Made by a program: the position numbers and the translations under genes. The notes under the pieces were generated by a model. The model did not search any database. It had not been told where the DNA came from and saw only the letters and a program-made list of their open reading frames with translations. DNA of 64,000 bases from Lentibacter algarum (GTDB taxonomy: Bacteria > Pseudomonadota > Alphaproteobacteria > Rhodobacterales > Rhodobacteraceae). Shown one piece after another: positions 36,853-44,884 of this stretch (within the stretch, counting starts at the first letter, position 1; every line of letters starts with the position of its first letter). The DNA lies in assembly GCF_040580765.1 (NCBI RefSeq), contig NZ_CP158687.1:2294001-2358000 (forward strand), given 5' to 3'.

Positions 36853-37313
36853 GCCTATCAGCCGGAATAATGCGCCGTGGCGAAGGCATCGACGATGTGC
36901 ATTGGAACATTCTCGGGCAGGTATACTCGCCGAAATCGATCACCGAAGAGTGTTTCAGTTGGGCCGCGCTTTTGCCCGCTGAATCGTTTGTTCCCCCGCA
37001 TATTCACACCACGCAGGACGAATACATCCTGCTGCAATCCGGTGAACTGGATCTGGTTTTGAACGGCAAGCATATCCACGCAAGCGAAGGCGATCTGGTG
37101 TGCATGCCACGCGGCATTCCGCATGGAATTTTTAACAACACCGGTCATGATGTGACCTGCCTGTTCTGGGTCACGCCAACCGGCAAGCTGGTCGACTTGT
37201 TCCGCAAGCTCCACAACATGTCGCGCCCGGATGAAGTGGTCGCGACTGCGCCCGCCTATGATGTGAAATTTCTGCCCGCACAACGCGCAGCAGATGTCAT
37301 GGGGATGCGCTAG
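36849..37313 (+). CDS. Single-domain cupin protein
   Basis: 154 residues from ATG 36849, overlapping the sulfatase stop by 4 bp. It has the cupin metal-binding pattern PPHIHTTQDEYILL (H-x-H, E) and PRGIPHGIF (final H). It could be a small dioxygenase, an isomerase, or a sugar- or aromatic-binding protein. Position in the operon makes a catabolic role likely, but the reaction is not predictable. The frame is open back to 36762 inside the sulfatase gene. Confidence 0.85.
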   Translation: MSLSAGIMRRGEGIDDVHWNILGQVYSPKSITEECFSWAALLPAESFVPPHIHTTQDEYILLQSGELDLVLNGKHIHASEGDLVCMPRGIPHGIFNNTGHDVTCLFWVTPTGKLVDLFRKLHNMSRPDEVVATAPAYDVKFLPAQRAADVMGMR

Positions 37314-37640
37314 ACGTTTTCCTTTGGGTCGACGCCATCGTCTTTGGCGCGGTTCAAGACACTCAGTCCTGGCAAGCCCAGAAATCCGGCCTGAGCAGAA
37401 CTTCGATTGGGTATTGTTCAAGCGGCGGCTGCGACCGGCAGGTTTGTTACCTTCTAGTTCAGGGGGTTGAGAGCCAAACCATGCCAAACACCTTGATGCA
37501 AATCGCCGGGTTGGAGTGAACATCCACCTTTAGGATGGCTCGCCCCTGTGATTGAAAAGGCGGAGGACAAATGACCGGTTTTGCGCGACAAAAGGCTTGC
37601 TCATGAGCTTACACCACGACGACATGAAAAGAATCACCAC
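37314..37640. other. Non-coding region between cupin and thioesterase
   Basis: No supported gene. The interruption of the operon suggests either a new promoter for the thioesterase or decay of an intervening gene. I see no terminator hairpin I would trust. Confidence 0.35.
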
Positions 37641-38030
37641 ATGACACTTGCCAAAGACCTTTTCGATCAGGATCAGATGATGCAGCTCCTAGGCGCTAGC
37701 ATCATCCGACAGGTCGAAGGCTGTGTAGAGCTGGAGATGATGGTGACAGAACGCATGGTGCAGAAACATGGAACCTGTCAGGGCGGGGCCCTTTTTACAT
37801 TGGCTGACGCCGCTTTCGGGATCTCGGCGAATTGCGCTGGCCGAGAAGCCGTGTCGCAACATTGTTCCATCACCTATCTGCGCCCGGCGCATCTCGGAGA
37901 GGTTGTTGTCGCCTCCGTGTCTTTGCGAACAACCGTCGGCCGCACTTCGATCTATGACGTGAGCCTGTCCACAGAGGCGGGCGGGCTCGTGGCAGAGTTT
38001 CGCGGCGTTGCGCGTGCGCTTTCCAAGTGA
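37641..38030 (+). CDS. PaaI-like hotdog thioesterase
   Basis: 129 residues from the ATG at 37641 (MTLAKDLFDQDQMMQLLGA). Hotdog-fold motif HGTCQGGALFTLADAAFG carries the catalytic acidic residue after a central helix. ITYLRPAHLGEVVVASVSL is typical of the hydroxyphenylacetyl-CoA thioesterase group. Such enzymes hydrolyse aromatic acyl-CoAs and often accompany phenylacetate or benzoate catabolism. No CoA ligase is present in this block, so it may be a salvage enzyme. Confidence 0.85.
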   Translation: MTLAKDLFDQDQMMQLLGASIIRQVEGCVELEMMVTERMVQKHGTCQGGALFTLADAAFGISANCAGREAVSQHCSITYLRPAHLGEVVVASVSLRTTVGRTSIYDVSLSTEAGGLVAEFRGVARALSK

Positions 38031-38060
38031 CCATGGGTTAAACAGGCCTGAAGCTTCAAT

Positions 38061-38411
38061 CTATGGGCGACAAACTGCAAAAAGGCCGACACGGGTGTAA
38101 ACGCCGAGTTTCTGATAGGCGCGTTTGCGGTAGGTAATGACCGTGGGCGTCGTAATATCCATGTCGCCTGCAATGACCTATGCCTTTTTGCCGGACAGGA
38201 TGCCAAGACAAACTTCCCGTTCGCGCGCGCTGAGCGTGGCAAGCGGCGGGGAGGTATCTGACTGGGTTGGTCGGTCGAAATGCATCAGAACCAGACGCCC
38301 GGGCATACAAACGATGTCAGGATCATACAAGGCAGTATCGGGCCCGCTTTGGTATAGATTGACAAAGAGCCCGTTCCGATATGTTGAGCAAGGCCGGGCA
38401 TAGCGGTTAGG
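38061..38411 (-). pseudogene. LuxR-family regulator relic with an in-frame stop
   Basis: Translation in one frame gives YRNGLFVNLYQSG, then LSAREREVCLGILSGKKA, then a TAG at 38178-38180, then VIAGDMDITTPTVITYRKRAYQKLGVYTRVGLF. That is the C-terminal LuxR helix-turn-helix domain (about 60 residues) plus a little of the sensor domain. Another TAG (38412-38414) closes the frame upstream, so the N-terminal half is gone. It sits antisense between the thioesterase and the flavin hydroxylase and may once have regulated them. Confidence 0.85.
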
Positions 38412-38498
38412 CTAAGATGTCCCCTGCAAAAGAGGACAGACATAAGACCATCGCAGGTATATGTCTTGTTTACGATCGAAACAGAACAGAAAGCCGCC

Positions 38499-40121
38499 AT
38501 GAGACCTGCAGGACGCGCCGAAACTGACTCGCTCTATTTTACGTACCCACATTTTGAGCCGCCCAAAGGTGATGCGCGTGCACAAATGGTCACCTCTGCG
38601 TCAGTCGCCATCGTCGGTGCCGGTCCGATTGGCATGACCGCGGCACTTACTCTGGCCAAGCAAGGCATCCGTTCGGTGCTGTTTGACAACAAGGACACCT
38701 TCAACGATGGCAGCCGGGCCATTTGTGTTGCTCGGTCCAGTTTCCAGATTCTGGAGCGGATCGGAGCGGTTGCGCCCTTCCTGGACAAATCCCTGGGCTG
38801 GACGACCGGGCGATCGTTCTATCGCGGCAAGCAGATCCTCGAATTCGAGATGCCTGACAGTCCGTCGGAAAAATACCGCCCGATGTACAATCTACAGCAG
38901 CAATATATCGAACAGTTCCTCTGGGATGCTGTCGTCAAAAGCGAGTTGATCGAGACCCGGTGGCAAAGCGAAGTGACGGGATTGTCGGATACTGATGACG
39001 GCGTCCGGCTGAATGTGCGCGATCCCGAGGACGACTACGAATTCAACGCGGACTGGGTTCTGGCCGCAGACGGTGCGCGCAGCACAATCCGCAAGTTGCG
39101 TGACATGCGGCTCGAAGGAGACAATTTCGAAGGGCGGTATGTGATTGCCGATGTTCAGATGGCGCATGGCTACCCGACCATCCGACGCGCCCTGTTTGAT
39201 CCAGATTGCCGCCGTGGCGGGACGATCCTTGTGCATAAACAACCCGACAACATCTGGCGCATCGACTATCAATTGCGCGACGGCGAAGACGAAGCAGAAG
39301 CGATCCGCGAGGAGACCGTGCGCGCCTCGGTTGCGTCGGTTCTGGACGAAATCGGCTATTCCGGCGACTGGGATCTTGAGTGGTGGAGCATTTACTCGGC
39401 CAACACGCTTGCCCTTGCCGACTACCGGGACGGGCGGGTGTTCTTTGTCGGTGACAGCGCCCATATTGTGCCAATTTTCGGGGTGCGCGGGTTGAACAAT
39501 GGCCTGGCAGATGCGGAGAATATCGGGTGGAAACTGGGTTGGGTGCTGAACGGCAAGGCTGATGAGGCCCTGCTTGACAGCTATACCCCCGAACGCCGCG
39601 GCGCGACGCTGGACGTTTTTGCCAATGCCTCGAAGTCCGCCCGTTTCATGACCCCGCCTAGCGCAGGCTGGCAATTGATGCGAGATGCGGCGCTGAACCT
39701 TGCACTCAGCCATCCCTTTGCCGGCAAGCTTGCCAATCCCCGTCAGATGACCCCTTACACATATACTCAAAGCCCTGTCGTGCAGGCAGATGATCCGCTT
39801 TTTGAAACCGGGCCGGTCGCCGGCGCGGTCCTGCCGGATGCCTTGGTCGGAGACGGATTCCTTCATGATCTTCTCGGGCCGGGGTTCAGCCTGATCTGTT
39901 TTGACGGGGCACTTGCCGATCAGTGCGCTCAGGCCGATCTGACAGTCTGCCGCCTGCCACCCGCTTCAGAGGCTGCTCAAATCCTGGGGGCCACGGCCGA
40001 GACGGCCTATCTTGTGCGCCCCGATGGCCATGTTGCAAGTCGGTGGAAATCTGCGCAAGCGGCTGATGTTCTTATTGCCCTTCAAGCTGCAGTCGAGATG
40101 CCAAAGGAAGCGATTTCATGA
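38499..40121 (+). CDS. Class A FAD-dependent aromatic hydroxylase (MhpA/PheA-like)
   Basis: 540 residues from the ATG at 38499. FAD-binding motifs are GAGPIG (about residues 41-46), the DG motif in LAADGARSTIRK, and the GD motif in VFFVGDSAHIVPIFGVRGLNNGLAD. The C-terminal thioredoxin-like domain is present (DLLGPGFSLICFDG). Such enzymes hydroxylate phenolic rings ortho or para with NAD(P)H and oxygen. In this block it would prepare a desulfated phenol for ring cleavage. A 4 bp overlap joins it to the small gene downstream. Confidence 0.92.
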   Translation: MRPAGRAETDSLYFTYPHFEPPKGDARAQMVTSASVAIVGAGPIGMTAALTLAKQGIRSVLFDNKDTFNDGSRAICVARSSFQILERIGAVAPFLDKSLGWTTGRSFYRGKQILEFEMPDSPSEKYRPMYNLQQQYIEQFLWDAVVKSELIETRWQSEVTGLSDTDDGVRLNVRDPEDDYEFNADWVLAADGARSTIRKLRDMRLEGDNFEGRYVIADVQMAHGYPTIRRALFDPDCRRGGTILVHKQPDNIWRIDYQLRDGEDEAEAIREETVRASVASVLDEIGYSGDWDLEWWSIYSANTLALADYRDGRVFFVGDSAHIVPIFGVRGLNNGLADAENIGWKLGWVLNGKADEALLDSYTPERRGATLDVFANASKSARFMTPPSAGWQLMRDAALNLALSHPFAGKLANPRQMTPYTYTQSPVVQADDPLFETGPVAGAVLPDALVGDGFLHDLLGPGFSLICFDGALADQCAQADLTVCRLPPASEAAQILGATAETAYLVRPDGHVASRWKSAQAADVLIALQAAVEMPKEAIS

Positions 40122-40297
40122 AGCCCGCCGATCTGGAAATTGTATACGAAGACCTCGCCACGACGCTCGACGCCACCAAGGCCGAAAAACGTGAACTTCT
40201 TCTCGCCAAGCTGGCACTGCTTCTGGTTCATGATCTGGGCGATGCTGCGCGTGCCAGAGAACATATAGCGGCGGCTTCCGCGAACCTTGACGCATAG
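40118..40297 (+). CDS. Small DUF2783-like protein coupled to the flavin hydroxylase
   Basis: 59 residues (MKPADLEIVYEDLATTLDATK, AKLALLLVHDLGDAARAREH). The start ATG overlaps the hydroxylase stop as ATGA. The LxLLL-x-H-x-L/I-GD core is the pattern of DUF2783 proteins, which are regularly encoded beside FAD-dependent hydroxylases and may be their accessory subunits. Function is unproven. It ends the catabolic operon. Confidence 0.75.
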   Translation: MKPADLEIVYEDLATTLDATKAEKRELLLAKLALLLVHDLGDAARAREHIAAASANLDA

Positions 40298-40650
40298 GCC
40301 AAAGGTTGTGTCAAACCTTTGAGATCACCTGCACCCAAAATCCGGCGATCGAGTGCAACATGCGATGAAACACTCACTCAGTAGAAGAAGCTGATTTCTT
40401 TAGACGTTCTCTATGACAGTTTATCAAGCCAAAAAGCAGTCGCTTAAAAGCCTGATCTGATTGGCCGGAAAGTCCCGTGTCTCGATTGTTGAAACCGGCC
40501 GCAGCGAACGATCAGTTTGAGCCTCACCTGGATCGGCGCGTTCGAACGGCCGGTTCGGTGAAATGTCTTGCACTGTCAAATGAGTGACGCTATAAATACA
40601 ACGTTCTCTGCGTCAGCAATAGCTGCACCTGCGCAGGTCAGTTTTGTCCT
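40298..40650. other. Non-coding stretch before the right att repeat
   Basis: No supported gene. The stretch begins where the catabolic operon ends and runs to the start of the direct repeat. GGCCGGAAAG and similar fragments occur but form no family I recognise. Confidence 0.35.
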
Positions 40651-40930
40651 GCACTTCGGCCATAAACAATAGTCCGAGTGAACGTCCACTTCATTTAGTC
40701 TGTGTCCAGTCTTGCGTCTTTTTGAATGTTGAACAGTGTGTTAGAATCAAACTCTTAAGATTACCGTGTTCAACATAGCGTTTCCGCCCTGCCCTCAAAA
40801 TGACACCAAAAACACACTTGCGCACACACCAAAAATTTCGCCACGTAAATTACTGATTTTAAACATACAATTTACACTGTCGCCATTGAAAATCCTCGTG
40901 TCGGTGGTTCGATTCCGCCCCTGGGCACCA
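40651..40930. repeat. Right copy of 280 bp direct repeat ending in tRNA-Phe 3' fragment
   Basis: Colinear with 359-638 without net insertion or deletion. The first 46 and the last 48 bases are identical; the middle carries scattered substitutions. No gene is supported. The divergence of the middle shows these are homologous ends of related elements rather than one recent duplication. Confidence 0.85.
40883..40930 (+). other. att site: 3' part of tRNA-Phe(GAA), second copy
   Basis: Identical to 591-638, including the encoded CCA. As in the other copy, the tRNA 5' half is absent. This is the right junction of the predicted 40.3 kb element. Confidence 0.85.
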
Positions 40931-41234
40931 TTTTTATCAGAAGAATAGATGGCTTATTTAGGTATATTACGCGCCTAGAGTGGCGAATTCACAAACACAG
41001 CTTAACCACGCTTTTTTTGCCGTATCGCTGATCACCTGTTGGGCGGATTCGCTATGTTGCATACGGTGTGGGCTGTGGGTGCATCGCAAACCAGTATTTG
41101 CAGAGTTTCGGGCCCGCGCCCAAACTATCGCGTTCTTTGTGTTGCTTGGCAGCCATTTTTGTCGAGAGGACAAAGCCGCGAGAAGTTATACCTTAGCGTC
41201 ACACGACGCTTAATTATCGGGTCAGAGTCTATCG
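40931..41234. other. Non-coding region right of the second att site
   Basis: No supported gene. The first 130 bases resemble 639-760 with indels, so the related sequence extends beyond the att core on both sides. It ends at the 3' end of pxpC. Confidence 0.45.
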
Positions 41235-42236
41235 TTAGTCAGACATCCAACCATGGTTCAGGTTCTCTCGCATAAGTCGAGTCGTCAACGATCCGCGCGC
41301 CACAGAGATTTGGTCAAGATATTTGGCTTTCTGCGCAAAATACCCACGGGCATGATCTGTTGCTTGCTCACTAGATATAACAAGAAAGCGTAGTTTTTCG
41401 CCTGCACGACATTGTACCAATTTGTCTGTATCGCAAGAGATTACCGTTGCAATTTTAGGGTACCCGCCAGTGGTTTGATGATCGGCGAGCAGAACCGTTG
41501 GAACGCCGTCACCTGACACCTGAATAGATCCGCGCACAATGGGCTCAGAGGGAATAGACAAGGCGCTATCAAGTTCTAGCTTCGGTCCGCTCAACCGCAT
41601 CCCCATCCTATCATAGGCCTCTGTGACACTAAACACTCCAGTCCCAAAATGCTCCAAAGCCTCTTGTATAAAACAGTGATCTTGGGGCCCTGCAACGACA
41701 CGTATCGGGCCTTGGGAGATAAAGTCTGGGCGCACAATTCCACCCACTCGGTCATCGCGGATGGATGCACGAGAAACCTTTATCTGACCACCTGTACGCA
41801 CAAAGCCCCCCCCGAAACCCGATGTCGAATGGGTCGCTTGGCTGCCAAGCCAATCCACGGCATCGACCTCTCCCGCAAATGCAAGATATGCCCAACTCCC
41901 TGCCTTACCTGCGCTGATCGACAACCGCTCGCCCTCACGGATCGTCAAGATCGTCCATGATGAGGACTTCTGATCGCCATGTTGCAGTACGAAGTCTCCG
42001 CCCGTAATGGCAACAGAAACAGAACCATCTGTGCACTCCAAGACCAACCCGCCAAGCGATATTTCAATCGCGTTCATACCCTGATCATTGCCTAGCGCTG
42101 CATGAGCGGCATCAAACGCCAGCCTATCCATTGGTCCTGAGGCTGCCACACCATACCGCATATTTCTGGGACGTCCCGCATCTTGGAACGTCACCAATGG
42201 ACCAGCGAAAGAAACGGAAAAGGAGGCTTCAGACAT
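41235..42236 (-). CDS. pxpC: 5-oxoprolinase subunit PxpC / biotin-dependent carboxyltransferase family
   Basis: 333 residues of the KipA/AHS2 family. FQDAGRPRNMRYGVAASGPMD at the N-terminus, EISLGGLVLEC, IRVVAGPQD and YDRMGMRLSGP are diagnostic; LADHQTTGGYPKIATV closes the core. With PxpA and PxpB it forms the ATP-dependent 5-oxoprolinase that opens pyroglutamate to glutamate. It overlaps pxpB by 8 bp. The PxpA partner is present only as a relic. Confidence 0.93.
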   Translation of the reverse strand: MSEASFSVSFAGPLVTFQDAGRPRNMRYGVAASGPMDRLAFDAAHAALGNDQGMNAIEISLGGLVLECTDGSVSVAITGGDFVLQHGDQKSSSWTILTIREGERLSISAGKAGSWAYLAFAGEVDAVDWLGSQATHSTSGFGGGFVRTGGQIKVSRASIRDDRVGGIVRPDFISQGPIRVVAGPQDHCFIQEALEHFGTGVFSVTEAYDRMGMRLSGPKLELDSALSIPSEPIVRGSIQVSGDGVPTVLLADHQTTGGYPKIATVISCDTDKLVQCRAGEKLRFLVISSEQATDHARGYFAQKAKYLDQISVARGSLTTRLMRENLNHGWMSD

Positions 42237-42918
42237 TATTCCCTCCTTGGCTCAGACGTTGATACGTTGGGCAATCTATGCGCTCAAACGTTACATTATC
42301 GCCGACATCGAACAAGAAAGGGTGCTCAGGATCGCCTGTGAAGATCGGTGTGGGCGAACGCCCAATGTTTGACCAGCCTGTTGGCATGGTTAGGGTTGTG
42401 ACAAGGCATTGTGGGCCCGCAATAATGACACTGCCTGCGGGGACATCACGGACAGGCGTTGTTTTGCGAGGTACCTGTATCTGATTGGGAACCCCAGCAA
42501 GATAGGCATAGCCAGGAGCAAAGCCATACATAAGCGCGCGATAGTCGCCTTCCAAATGCGCATTGATCACTGCCTCTCGTGAGAGGCCAGTGGCAGAGGC
42601 GACGGCGTCCAAATCGGGTGCAAACGGCGGCTCGTAACACACTTGGACACAACGACGGCCTCCCGCAATCTCCTGTAGCTTCAATTCTTCGAGACATGCG
42701 CCTACATGCTTTTGAACGGTCAAGTGGTCTGTCGCCATGGGGTCAAAAGACACCAACAGATTCACAAGAGCGGGGACCGTTTCAATCACTCCAACGGGTA
42801 CATTAGTACCCAATGCCATATCGAGCGCAATGACGTGCGCGTGTGCAGCGTCTGAGAGTTCTTGTGCAAAGGTCACCAATAAAGCGTGATCCGCAATAGC
42901 ACTGAATTGAGCTTTCAT
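42229..42918 (-). CDS. pxpB: 5-oxoprolinase subunit PxpB / KipI-like
   Basis: 229 residues of the AHS1 family. Segments VPALVNLLVSFDP, YGFAPGYAYLAGVP, VPRKTTPVRDVPAGSVIIAG and PTGWSNIGRSPTPIF are typical. It partners PxpC in the oxoprolinase complex. It begins 8 bases after the stop of the truncated pxpA reading frame, so the ancestral operon order was pxpA-pxpB-pxpC. Confidence 0.93.
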   Translation of the reverse strand: MKAQFSAIADHALLVTFAQELSDAAHAHVIALDMALGTNVPVGVIETVPALVNLLVSFDPMATDHLTVQKHVGACLEELKLQEIAGGRRCVQVCYEPPFAPDLDAVASATGLSREAVINAHLEGDYRALMYGFAPGYAYLAGVPNQIQVPRKTTPVRDVPAGSVIIAGPQCLVTTLTMPTGWSNIGRSPTPIFTGDPEHPFLFDVGDNVTFERIDCPTYQRLSQGGNNV

Positions 42919-42926
42919 GGGCGCGA

Positions 42927-43019
42927 TTATGCCTTCACAAAACTGGAGATTTGAACTTCATTGCCCAAGGTCCACGAGCCGAACCCTTCGCCAAGGTCAG
43001 AGTTGAGGTCTAACGTCAT
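42927..43019 (-). pseudogene. pxpA: pxpA (LamB/YcsF) relic, about 30 codons
   Basis: The ATG at 43019 opens MTLDLNSDLGEGFGSWTLGNE, which is the start of 5-oxoprolinase subunit A (the usual NADLGEGFG motif). It continues directly with VQISSFVKA and a TAA at 42927-42929. Intact PxpA has about 250 residues. The last nine residues look like a native C-terminus, so the gene may have lost its middle by an in-frame deletion; that second point is inference. Confidence 0.75.
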
Positions 43020-43031
43020 CAGTTCAGCCGC

Positions 43032-44315
43032 CTACTGAAGCGCATTTGGTAAGAAGAGCGCGATGCTTGGGAAAGCGATCAAAAGAAAAGCCATCGCCAG
43101 CATCGTCAGGCAATAGGGCAGCGCTCCCAACATAACCTCATTGAGGTTGCCTGATTTGCGAGCGCCCTGAACCACATACAGGTTGAGCCCAACAGGCGGC
43201 GTGATCAATGCCATCTCGATCAGAACGATCATCAGGATGCCAAACCAGATCACGTCATAGCCTTGAACCAGCACCATCGGCACGATGATAGGGATGGTGA
43301 CAACCATCAGCGATAGCGTTTCAATAAAGAAGCCCAGAACGATGTAGAGCACGACAACCACAAGGATAAAGCCAAGCGGGGATAGCCCGAGACCATCCAT
43401 GAACGTGGTCAATTCGCGGCCCAAACCGGCCGAGGCCAGCGTGAAATTCAGGAACGATGCGCCGATCACAATCAACATAATCATAGAGGTGATTTTAACT
43501 GTCCCCGTCAGGCTTTGAATCAGCATGTCCCATGAGACACCTCCAAACGCGAGCGCTATAAGAAAGGCACCAGCAACGCCGACAGCCGCCGCTTCGGTTG
43601 GGGTCGCCCACCCCGCGTAGATAGAGCCAACGATCATCCCAAAAAGCATCAAGATCGGCACCAGATCAATCAACGCGCGCAGCATTTGCGGAAACGGGAA
43701 CGTGCGGCGTAGCCCCCCCAAATCAGGTCGGATCAGGCAAATGATAACCGTGATCAGCATGAACATTAGCGCAAGGCCAAGGCCGGGGATGAGGCCCGCT
43801 AAAAAGAGCTGTGGAATCGAGGATTGGGTGAGGAAGCCATAGACGATGAGATTGATAGATGGCGGGATCATGATCCCAAGCGTCCCTCCAGCGGCAATAG
43901 CACCCGAGAACAACTTGGGGTCGTACCCAAGTTTTTCGGCCTGTGGCATCGCCACAGTGGCGACAGTAGCCGCTGTGGCAACGGACGAGCCGGAGGTGGC
44001 AGAAAACATCGTTGCAGTCGCGATGTTGGCGTGGACCAACCCGCCCGGCAGCCAGCTTACCCAGCGGTCAAGGGCTGCGTAGGTGCGCGTGGCAACACCA
44101 CTGCGCACAAGAATTTCGCCCAGAAGCACAAAAAATGGAATCGCAATGAGCGTCGCTGAATTGGACGCGGACCAGACCATATTTCCAAGCCCTTTGGTGA
44201 GCGGAAAATTGGAGAAAAAGGCATCAATACCGAAGCCCAATAGGAACAGCACGATACCCACAGGGATCGAGAGGGCCAGTAGGCCTAAAAGGCCGATGGA
44301 AACATACCCGATCAT
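43032..44315 (-). CDS. TRAP transporter large permease (DctM family), oxoproline cluster
   Basis: About 427 residues from the ATG at 44315 (MIGYVSIGLLGLLALSIPVG); the longer frame to 44450 is not family-like. It has ATLIAIPFFVLLGEILV, GTLGIMIPPSINLIVYGFL, YAGWATPTEAAAVGVAGAF and ITPPVGLNLYVVQGA. It shares a 4 bp overlap with the DctQ gene. Lying directly upstream of the pxpA relic and pxpBC, it may import pyroglutamate or a related acid. Confidence 0.94.
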   Translation of the reverse strand: MIGYVSIGLLGLLALSIPVGIVLFLLGFGIDAFFSNFPLTKGLGNMVWSASNSATLIAIPFFVLLGEILVRSGVATRTYAALDRWVSWLPGGLVHANIATATMFSATSGSSVATAATVATVAMPQAEKLGYDPKLFSGAIAAGGTLGIMIPPSINLIVYGFLTQSSIPQLFLAGLIPGLGLALMFMLITVIICLIRPDLGGLRRTFPFPQMLRALIDLVPILMLFGMIVGSIYAGWATPTEAAAVGVAGAFLIALAFGGVSWDMLIQSLTGTVKITSMIMLIVIGASFLNFTLASAGLGRELTTFMDGLGLSPLGFILVVVVLYIVLGFFIETLSLMVVTIPIIVPMVLVQGYDVIWFGILMIVLIEMALITPPVGLNLYVVQGARKSGNLNEVMLGALPYCLTMLAMAFLLIAFPSIALFLPNALQ

Positions 44316-44860
44316 TGCAATGTCTCCTGCTCGGCAAATGCGCCGATGAATTGCTCGGTGTCGCCGTGGCGGCGCTTGATCAGCAAGCTGAGCGCGCAGA
44401 GGGTGATGGTGGTCGCCATTAGGGCAAACCAAACCCAACCCGCAAACCAAGGTAGGTGAACCCAGACAAGCGGCGTCTCAAGTGGTGTATTGGCAGTTGA
44501 GCCGTTCTTGATCGACCGTTCCAATACTGGCCATGCCTTGAGCGCGATAGTGATGATAACACCCGACATTACGATCATTGAAAAGACATCAAACAGCGCG
44601 CGTTTGAAACTGTCTGCGCGGCTGCGCAGGATGTCTATGCGGACATGGCCCATTTCTAACAATGTGTATGCCATGCCCCAAGAGGTCGCGAGCGCCATAG
44701 CGTAGCCCGCAATCTCCTCGGTACCGCCAAGGGACGTACCGAACCGGCGCATGATGATATCTGTTAACACGAAGGTCGCGCAAACCAGCAGCCCTGCGCC
44801 GACAAAAAGGGCAACCCCTTTGTTCAGCCTGCGCAGGATTGCTATCACCTTGAGTTCCAT
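44312..44860 (-). CDS. TRAP transporter small permease (DctQ family)
   Basis: 182 residues with four helices and MAYTLLEMGHVRIDIL, the usual DctQ core. It is 24 bases downstream of the binding-protein gene and overlaps the DctM gene by 4 bp. It is part of the same oxoproline-linked transporter. Confidence 0.92.
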   Translation of the reverse strand: MELKVIAILRRLNKGVALFVGAGLLVCATFVLTDIIMRRFGTSLGGTEEIAGYAMALATSWGMAYTLLEMGHVRIDILRSRADSFKRALFDVFSMIVMSGVIITIALKAWPVLERSIKNGSTANTPLETPLVWVHLPWFAGWVWFALMATTITLCALSLLIKRRHGDTEQFIGAFAEQETLQ

Positions 44861-44884
44861 GTTCGGTCCGCCCCTTGAAACAGG

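Larger units (their letters stand above)
639..40930. mobile_element. Predicted tRNA-Phe-integrated genomic island, 40.3 kb
   Basis: The region lies between two identical tRNA-Phe 3' fragments. It carries two tyrosine recombinases, an HUH Rep-like gene and an insertion-sequence relic, plus several self-contained catabolic operons (amino-acid uptake, urocanate use, sulfated-aromatic catabolism). No conjugation genes are visible, so it is not an obvious ICE. Neither junction carries an intact tRNA. The span may therefore be one member of a tandem array, or a composite of several elements. Recombinase genes lie 6.8 and 18 kb inside the left edge rather than next to it, which also suggests a composite. 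Confidence 0.65.
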
